DNA of 33,740 bases from Opitutales bacterium. GTDB lineage: Bacteria > Verrucomicrobiota > Verrucomicrobiia > Opitutales > T3Sed10-336. The position numbers and the translations under genes were made by a program. The notes below the pieces were generated by a model. The model was not told where the DNA came from and ran no database searches. It saw only the letters and a program-made list of their open reading frames with translations. The stretch is from positions 1 through 33,740 of the forward strand of contig JAFIGF010000094.1 in assembly GCA_020831535.1 (NCBI GenBank), written 5' to 3'. Shown in pieces: positions 19,201 through 24,700 of the stretch (position 1 is its first letter; each line of letters opens with the position of its first letter).

Positions 19201-21730
19201 AGGTGGGATCTACCCCACCGTTTTCCTCAAAGGTGATATTCCCAGAATTAAAGTCTCCTCCATACACCGGGGTTTGTCCGGTAGGAATAATAAAAGCAGT
19301 CCCCCCATTCTCCAAGGTGATTCGGGGATTTTCAATCTCCTGGTCATTCTGGTTTGAAAGGGTCAAAGTCAAGGTTTCCTCTTTACAAACTTCAAGAATC
19401 GAAGGAAAGGAAAGGTTCAGCGAAGCCGCAGCCCGCCCGACTGTATAAAAAACCCCTTGAGTAAACCGAAATTCCACCGTTTCCTCACAAATACCATCAG
19501 GCAAATTATTGGCATCAATTCCCTCCAGAAACAAGGTCGCCCGTTGCGTGACCGAACGGGTCACTCCGCTAATAGCCTCATCCGGGATGGTTGTCGCATA
19601 CCGGAAAACAATCGTGTCCCCCGCAACCTCATTCCCCAGAAAATCAAGGGAAATTTCAAAACCAGTGGACAAAATCGTTACCGCCGAGGAGGGAACAGCA
19701 ATCTCTCCTCCACCATTTAGTTCATACACCAGCGATTCCTGAATAAGGGCTTGCTGGGAAATCCCGCCAAAATCCTCCACCAATCTCGACCCATTCCACG
19801 TTCCGGGATAGGTTGCGCCAAACTCAAACTGTAACTCGAATGGAATAGCCTCCCCTTCCCCCGAATCCCGGTTGGGGTAATCGATTGGCGATAAGCCCGC
19901 TTCAAAGAAATTGCCCGCAGGGCTCCCCACTTCGAAGAATTGATTGGATTCCAGACCCGGATTATTGGAAACAAGGAAACTGGCCGAGGCCGAGGCATCT
20001 AGCGTACAACCCTCCGTACTAACTGCCGACACCGAAGCTGAGTTGCTCAGGATATCCCCGGCCAAACACGGCTCCAAATCGACCTCAAAGTCGATCTCCA
20101 ACTCGGGCGATGACGCCACATCGGCCAGATCAACCGTCCATTCAATGTCCTGACCATTGACCAGTACACTGCCATGGGTCGCCGTGTGAGCAAAATAGGT
20201 AATACCATCCGGTAGAGTATCTGCGATCACCAAAGGATCGGTTTGAAGGTTGTTCAAATTACTACCGGAAACCGTCAACGTGAAAAATCCACTTTCCTGA
20301 ATAGCAATACGGGGAGCAGAAACCGTTTTGGATAAATTGATGGACGGGCTGTCACTCGGGGCACCGATGGATCCAAACGTTTGCGGAATCACGTATTGAT
20401 CGGCACAGGCATTCTCATAAAAAGCCTGATAAAAAACATTTCCCGCTCCCGAACTGGTACAAATATCACTCGACTGCACATCAAAAGTCAGTGTCTGTAC
20501 AGTGCCATTGGCAATGGTTCCCGAGTTGGCTAAAAGGATGAATTCACCGCTCCCATCATCATAGATCCAATCTGAATGCACATTGGTGATGGTCACCGCT
20601 CGTGCTGGCAAGGTCGTGTCCAAAACAAAATTGCGGGCATCCCCAGCACCGGTATTCTCCAAAGGAATACTCACCGAAACCGGAACCCCATAGACGAGTG
20701 AGAAAACTGGAGTCGAAAAGTTAATCAAAGGTTGATTTAAGTCCAATAACACCGAAGCCTGATCGGTATCGGAGAAATTTCCCATTCGTTCATTCGTAAC
20801 CGCAATATTGACAATAGAACCACAGCTGAGAACCTCCGCTGTTACCTCGGCCTCAAATTCCTCGTCCGTCCCAAGATAAGGTAGCGTAAGGATATCCCCA
20901 TCGACATTGAGAGTCGCCACCGGACTACCCGGAGCCGATTGGACTAAGCTTTGTAAAGCCAAATTATTGCCCGGATTGATGGAAGTCTGCTCTATGGTCA
21001 AATCGAACAATCCACCCAATCCGGTATTGGTCACGTTGATGGTAAACTCTGCCACCTCCCCAACCGCCTTTTCCTGGTCTTTCGGTGTGACCGTAATCAC
21101 CGTCGCGCCTTCCTGCACTAAAACGCTTTGAGAACGATTTTCCGTAATCGTTGGGCCACCGGAAGGCAATTCCTCGTAATCTACCGCGAAAATATAAACG
21201 AAGGTCCCGGAAACCGCCGAATCGGCTGTAATATCAAAAGTGATCGTCAGGGATTCCCCCGCTGGAAGATCATAACCGCTAGTGGGATCGCTTGAATCGA
21301 CCAAGTTGAACTGCAACTCTGAACCAACCATTGAAAAATTGAAGTCAGGGTCTATTCCGCCAGAAGATGAAACCGCTTCGGTCCCCACAATGTAGGAAAA
21401 CCCGGAAGGAATCGGGACCCGTCCACCAAGACTGTAAGCTGGTTCATCGCCCGTGTTTGTAATTGACAGGGTTAGCGTATCACCCGCCGCCGGGGTGATC
21501 TCCTGAGTTCCATCCCAGACCCCACCAACATCCATCCAAGACCGTGTTGGATCCGCCGATGTCCAGGATGTCGTTAGGTTAAGGTCAGCCTGAGAATGGA
21601 GCAACGGAACCAGCCCCAGCCAAAGAATAAGAAACAAAAAGAGGTGGAAAAACCTGTGGTGGCGACATACCTTCAAAGGACGAAGAATACCGCTATCAGA
21701 GGATTTACTGAGTGACTGGTAATTTTTCAT
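10271..21730 (-). CDS. giant secreted surface protein with DUF11 and SdrD-B-like repeats (3819 aa)
   Basis: The N-terminus is a long signal peptide: about 28 polar or basic residues, then FFHLFLFLILWLGLVPLLHS, with cleavage likely after HSQ (about 47). From there to about 2340 lies an array of DUF11-like Ig-fold domains, marked by repeats of the type (K/E)VxRNxTxGxTxF and ETIxYxxxxxNTG. Those up to about 1530 carry paired cysteines (WGC motifs). Residues about 2343-3232 are two copies of a 445-residue unit made of two DUF11 domains and one SdrD-B domain. Three more SdrD-B-like domains follow (about 3233-3580), then a domain containing LLYQDLACNGQISGGDP, and a final DUF11 domain (about 3720-3819). 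SdrD-B domains often bind calcium. There is no C-terminal anchor, LPXTG, PEP-CTERM or barrel. The start overlaps the barrel gene by 1 nt (TAATG) and GGAGG lies 10 nt upstream. The likely role is an extracellular fibre or adhesin; the ligand is unknown. Confidence 0.93.
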   Translation of the reverse strand: MKNYQSLSKSSDSGILRPLKVCRHHRFFHLFLFLILWLGLVPLLHSQADLNLTTSWTSADPTRSWMDVGGVWDGTQEITPAAGDTLTLSITNTGDEPAYSLGGRVPIPSGFSYIVGTEAVSSSGGIDPDFNFSMVGSELQFNLVDSSDPTSGYDLPAGESLTITFDITADSAVSGTFVYIFAVDYEELPSGGPTITENRSQSVLVQEGATVITVTPKDQEKAVGEVAEFTINVTNTGLGGLFDLTIEQTSINPGNNLALQSLVQSAPGSPVATLNVDGDILTLPYLGTDEEFEAEVTAEVLSCGSIVNIAVTNERMGNFSDTDQASVLLDLNQPLINFSTPVFSLVYGVPVSVSIPLENTGAGDARNFVLDTTLPARAVTITNVHSDWIYDDGSGEFILLANSGTIANGTVQTLTFDVQSSDICTSSGAGNVFYQAFYENACADQYVIPQTFGSIGAPSDSPSINLSKTVSAPRIAIQESGFFTLTVSGSNLNNLQTDPLVIADTLPDGITYFAHTATHGSVLVNGQDIEWTVDLADVASSPELEIDFEVDLEPCLAGDILSNSASVSAVSTEGCTLDASASASFLVSNNPGLESNQFFEVGSPAGNFFEAGLSPIDYPNRDSGEGEAIPFELQFEFGATYPGTWNGSRLVEDFGGISQQALIQESLVYELNGGGEIAVPSSAVTILSTGFEISLDFLGNEVAGDTIVFRYATTIPDEAISGVTRSVTQRATLFLEGIDANNLPDGICEETVEFRFTQGVFYTVGRAAASLNLSFPSILEVCKEETLTLTLSNQNDQEIENPRITLENGGTAFIIPTGQTPVYGGDFNSGNITFEENGGVDPTFTFTGGALPDSGTIQLTVIRDPVTQIDSSGFSASVDYDSWQTGPDENRVYQSSASYSPLAVRKAELAVTVTPGTVSVLGETIKYRVYISNTDAGTAFGSIATITLPSGMLPDEAAMNAINPGPDVVVNGAELFFDLENIPSGQTRQIKVVGLVDSSQISDCAIPITDETIEVSWGCQGEEFAKKTKVHPSFFFPSGRLQTVHDTTQSQISFCGGGLVAVTIRNTGASAVQNIVLEEVLPSAAGIGIVPGSVQYSINGGSLVSGDDPSISGDIHTWTSAEIPPLAQLVPSNQTVDGNTDNRVRIVFELEQSTAVAGQSPTLNAVVTGELACGGAPTSPGENFLLPVFEPEINLTKVGRNITAGDTSFGTIVYGGDGDEIEWRITVQNVGSETAQFFFLTDELSGSGGTATISGGSLSGVAFSAGIPVQLDDLPAGDTGTYFITEILGDTCVDNEPEASVEWGCGAPGDEVSEPGNSSDTARINMVPEVLSGDEFTQTIEPLSNGRSRVTVTIENSGGTLYNPVVTASIPSYAVFDDTGPVEMVQTSSDITTVAVTDSSANAPEFTLTGSSAPHILRFGETIAFSYYIRPDIFDTNKAESFPDLAEVETAPGLDPALPSTEDLSATVDFTNSCGTPFTQTVDNPFPLLLPDLDIDFVGPNGGNHLLSGPTTQDYFFHVRNTGPSGSVAENIEFTLPDLGSGWTFNSATLDQTGVGGSGGNSSNVGGVETFTSSQIGTLAAGENAIVRVNLTFDPGNTGNLRLRLRSRGEARSFDGTVTGNYALDQRAHRVIAVQLEKELIDSTEPTTTGPRVLIGEDLTWRVRAEFRGGEGVVENINLVDQLRRGAGTGSNQDNFGFIPDSGGAPFVRTTGNHNATGLALSTSLGSESSTEVISDRLSFTIDDLSDTATADGVVVEFELDARVMNVGNNSDNATRSNRLGLQFDYLGVTYHPPTNNNSQGLTGMATGGIAFGDLFLTDSVNIRRPQLDIVKEVRNITLGETGFSASTSGEADDEIEYRLTVTNPAPGGERPLHNLRVTDTVSGKFELSSSNQGADTSGDGDVDVANTGTFSGVGETIIFDQGNTSIGSTGQDLEQLNPGETLVLLYRGILTSAVNPDEEIENEVSATGFSIPHDFPDLDSPTNQLEPKGDPGNSSGALVVDASDEASVVIDSIDQEKIFMEASEPGSTFPEVVIGEQIRYRIAVVLPQGTSPDFVVQDRLPEGLALLETPVVTIGPGISDDSTQPTITPGALPASGDPLTIEWDFGTRVASGSETDRTVIIEYITQVQNIPGNERESELLNEASYSFGGTDSTDLNQITAEIQEPNLTFNQEVRNVTRGETGFSSTTEFDAGDVLEFRVQFSNTGAPALSNAYDLNLVEELPAGLTYEASSTSTIESSGLTGTLGEPDINGQELVWGREQTSPVNLDLGTGAEVFAFVYRATVDDTTSPLQVYETGFSASWASLDGDPVGDLADLGVAHEADDLPLGRRIYEGDTSLEVTAFDSTTIAKSASGDTLPGPEEGFRIGDIVTYTITMDIQEGTLDDFRLTDVLPDGMVFLETVSLSPVDGDDGFSYTAPVSGSTAPETLDTGILEWNFGTVVNTGDNDDTNNELTLVYTARVSDDATNIPAEPTEADLENAMTLTYEAADGATLSPDPAAAEITARQPLLTIAQSSLDPPVDLLGFRVVRPDETAEFRVVVENTGDAPAYNSALKISLPIGLRGTEPVITAQALGGDPVTLAPETFTAGDDEWVILLGDSQVLEPGQSLEFDFEVTVDTGATKGATLEVSSEVEDYFSLPSGDAEAAHRRSYGQVGPESGEIVVGLRIDGFVYEDANENDVRDSGEDWSGVNKPTVWVNLLVEIGGADQVFRTEEVPEGDGDFAFDHLPPGNYRIILTDGSSALEAQRPANWLFQEPDDGLLDITINQGTGDLVDQNLGLIEGPFEITDAPTISKTASGGTLPLSSPDAKTFRIGDLVTYTIDIFPHEGENENFVITDELPNGLAFHDTVEIVQVSGPPRFSFTNPVAGTTAPDTGDEDTISWDLGTLQNAIADPADNLLRLVYRARVIDSGDSPLPVPDSDPATDTSDDLTNSAEISYDNSAIDPDPLSAGPDDDEITVFQPRLTIAKERVSPSANNLVSPGNEATFRLTVANNGSAPAYNVTLRDTLPSGMRQTTPSLLMSTLNGDSVGGSLSPTYSSGNGQWEVSLADGQPLLPGEEWVVDVEVTVDSGATPGSVLTNDARIMSFASQPTSSPDERRVYAEVGPDSEDLIVGISLAGFVYHQIIPNGIKDPSEDWTTGVPVTLNLITNTEITLPGLTIPEDTIFQSIVVTAGPGDYLFNNLPPGDFRLVITDNDSNLSPVVPSGWAFDTPLSGQVDSIELDDANLTDQNLGLYEIRQISGQVYRDFSPYRQKQAGADWNDGTNVVVNLIDIFDGANTVVDSQAVNAGGSGEYEFTDLAPGTYRIIVAPAGQTTATTASAPSGFAFMEPRDGVIDELVVTFSDPEDQDFGLAPPRDISGFVYDDVNLNDVRDAGEDWTDAPAVYINLVDLDDGLLVASALVDDDTGFFEFLEFIPGNYRLVLTNSSTSLVASEPGGWLFQSPDTGDQTFELAEADQENRNFGLIRVRVIEGVVFLDTGIGGGVANDGERNGGENGLGNVRVRLLEGATVLSQATTGGGGAFILSIPPGTTAGTTLTIEKTNPGAHLSTGAQVGTTGGTYDRDTDQLIFTYPGGDLEGIEMGVVPENAFLNDGSQSILPGAVAFYRHSYFAKTSGTVTFTLSNQQQPTIPWSRLLYQDLACNGQISGGDPIIEGVPITVTAGEEICLILRETAPQGAPFGAKSETEITATFSFDNATPPLPDDLRVRRDVTIVAASGTPGLSLTKEVDKATAAPGETITYTITYTNDGSEDLQELFIFDRTPAWTSFDAASSGSLPDNLTGVTITDPGNEGTGAIQWEFSGTLGPGQSGTVTFSVVVDE
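12020..14705 (-). repeat. tandem duplication of a ~1.34-kb module inside the giant gene
   Basis: Two consecutive units, about 14705-13364 and 13363-12020, encode the same order of domains. Each has a DUF11 domain starting (T/S)IxKxASGxTLP and FRIGDxVTYTI, a second DUF11 domain starting LTIA, and an SdrD-B domain with GFVY and EDW that ends DQNLGL. Related pairs without the SdrD-B part precede them (about residues 1627-2340). The protein similarity is clear by eye but the DNA has diverged, so the duplication is old. Confidence 0.75.
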
Positions 21731-24700
21731 TAGGATTCATCCTCCCCACTAAAGTTCGCCCACCGGAAAAGGTTTTCGTCAAATTTAATCCGCAAACTGA
21801 GAAAAAACCCTTGGGCCGTCGAGGAATCATCAAAATCCCGATCACGGAAGCCCACCAAATTGTAGCCCACCCCGACCCGGGCATTCTCCCGAATACGATA
21901 CCCGATCTCCGGTCCCACCGCATATTGACGATTGCTAAACGAATCGGAAAAGGTCACTCCTAGATTTAATCCGGTATCCCACTTTTCGGTGAGGTCATAA
22001 AGCACCCGACCGGCCAGCAACTGGCCAAAATAACTGCCGTCAGGCATTCCTGAAAAAGATTCAGTGACGTACTTTCCGGCCCAGGTAGCAGAGAAAATCC
22101 AATCGCGATCAGGTTGATAATTCGTTGAAACCGCCATCTGGTGGACCTGCCGCCGGGTGGAGAAATCATCAAAGGAGCCCCCTAACCCCATATCCTCGTA
22201 TTTATATTCATAGCGAAAGAGAGCATTCCAACGGTCATCCCCATGTTGCCGCCAAGCCAAGCCGGTCAGAATTCGTCCCTGAGTCAGGTCCCGACCTTCA
22301 TCCCGTAATTCAAGATTCAGAATGGAACGGGAGAGCAGCGTCCATTCCTGATTCAATCGCCGGGCATAACCGAGGGTCGTCAAATAGGTATCCCCCTGCC
22401 CGGCCCAACGACCCTCCAGCCGGGCTGTGGCTTTCCAGTCTTCGGGGGCCAAGTATTCAATTCCCGCCGTGGCCGCAGTGGATCGCCGGGTTTGTTCACC
22501 GTCGAAAGGAGTCACCCTTTCAAAAGTGGTATTCAAGCGCGTATGCGCCCCAACATCCCAAGAATTGCGTAAGCCAGTGGCAGCCTCTGCCTGCCTTCCA
22601 TCAATCGCATTCTCGACCCGGTATTCATTGAAAAAATGTGCATCCTGCAAATACTCCGTCTCGACGCCTAAAAGAGTTTGGTGATTGCGTTGGCTGCGAT
22701 TCAACTGAAATTCTCCGCCGAGCGAGGAAATGAATTCATGCCTTCCATAAAGCCGAGTCCGAGGATTGGCCTGCCACTGTCCACCCGCCGCCACAATGCG
22801 CTGTCGTGATTCCCGGACATCCTGTTCATATTCGCCAAAAATCGTCGTATCGGTACGCCCCGGCAAAGGCGTATCGATTCGAGTACGCAAGCTACGGATC
22901 TGAATATCCCCCTCCGGTTCCAGTGTTTCCTCATTCTCTCCCCCCACCGAAGTGATTACATCCGGGCCTGCACTGGTCGCGGTTTCCCGCGCCAAACGAC
23001 CACCGAAAGTCCACCGCACTTGATTTTCAAAGAGATGACTAATTTCGGAACGTACCCCTTGCCGCTCGCCGTCGGTTTCCCGATCACGGCTGTGAATCGC
23101 TTTGGTGATCCAGTGCGTTCGATCCGCCAAGCGCCGGGTTACTTCCACCCCCGCCTCTTCCCTTCCTCGGTCAAGAGGGGCTGCGGGATTAGTAAACGCA
23201 CTTTCGGTTGAACCATAATGAATCCGTCCCTCGGTTTTTTCTCCATGGTGTAAGAGTTCCACTCGCCCCGCCAGACCTTCACCCTCTTCGATACTCTCGC
23301 TTCGCGCACCCTCTGCGATGACGTAAGTTCCCTCCCTCAAGGCCACCGTCACGTTCGCACTGTCCAATTCATAGCGTTCAGCCGGATTATCGTCCCGCAC
23401 CGCCGCCCCACCGACTTCCAACCATTCCCGTAATTTTTTCTGTGCGTAAATTCCATAGGTAAAAAACCGCTCCCCCAACCCTTCGTCAACTTCATAGGTA
23501 ACACGGATAAATTGGGGATTCATATTGGCATCCAAAGATGGTAAAGGACGGCGTAAGAGCAACCGGCCTGCAAAAGGTTCAAACTCGTAGTCTTGGTTGC
23601 GGCGTAAAGTTCGGGTCTCCAAAACTATAGATCGTTGGTTCCGATCACGGACCACCACTTCGACCTGTTCACTCCCCAATAGACCGGTGCGGCGACTGAA
23701 ACGGAAGGGCCCAGAGGTTCCATTGGCCGGAAATTCCTCAACCACCTGGGTCGTTGAATCATCACTGACCCAAGCCCCAATTTCATAATCACTGGTTTCA
23801 TGTTTACCCTGAACCCCATACAAAGAACGGTTGTAATCTCCCAACTGACGCACTTGGTGATCGCTCCGGGTATTGAAATCTCCCAAAAGCAAGAAGGATC
23901 GCCGGTGGTCGAGACGCACATACAAATTCCCCGTTGACTGGGCATCAAAACCTCGTACCGAGGAATCTCCATACACCGGATAAAAGGCATCCGGATCCAA
24001 ATCCCGGAACAACTCCACATCATCCCGTTTCTTGTCAGAGTCATAAGCAATGGTCAGCAAAGTCTCGCCTTTGATTTTCCCTTTGAGATAAAAAGCCGCC
24101 CGCCCAGAGGCGCGGTGGTCACTCCCAAAATCGGTTCCCTGACGAAAACTCTCCTGAAACGCATCATGGGGATCCAGCGGTAGAATGTCATTGCTGGACA
24201 AGCGGTTAAAATTGATCCGCCCTTCCAGAATACCAGTGGCCACAATAGGGCGAAGATCCGGCAGAAATTCAATCTCACGTTCCGCTCGAATACTGCCGAT
24301 ATGAGCAGCAATTTTCCCGCGCCCTGGTTCAAGGGGAGATCGGAGGGTAAAAACTCCTCGCCCATGATTCAGAACCACCTGGATGCCTCTTTCATCCGGG
24401 CGCAAATCTTTCTCCTGCCAACGACCGATAGTGGATTCCAGGACCAAGGGCGCACTGCGACTAACCGGAAGCCCGGCTTCATCTGTCAATACAACTTCCA
24501 CCGGCACACCGCTTTGCCCATCGGCTTTGGCCTCGGTGTGATCAAAATACAAATGCAGCCGTGCGGGAGGACCCGGAACCCGAACAGTACGCTCGATTCG
24601 TTCCCGCTCATTGCCGAACTGGTCAAAATAAACCAAAGCCCAGTGGTTCGTCCCCGGGCGATGAGGCACCGCAACATATTCTATCGCCTGCACTGCTGGT

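Noticed and set aside
10271..21730. Giant repeat protein as polyketide/NRPS or polymorphic toxin
   Set aside because: No carrier, condensation, Rhs/YD or toxin motifs are present; the domains are DUF11 and SdrD-B-like throughout.
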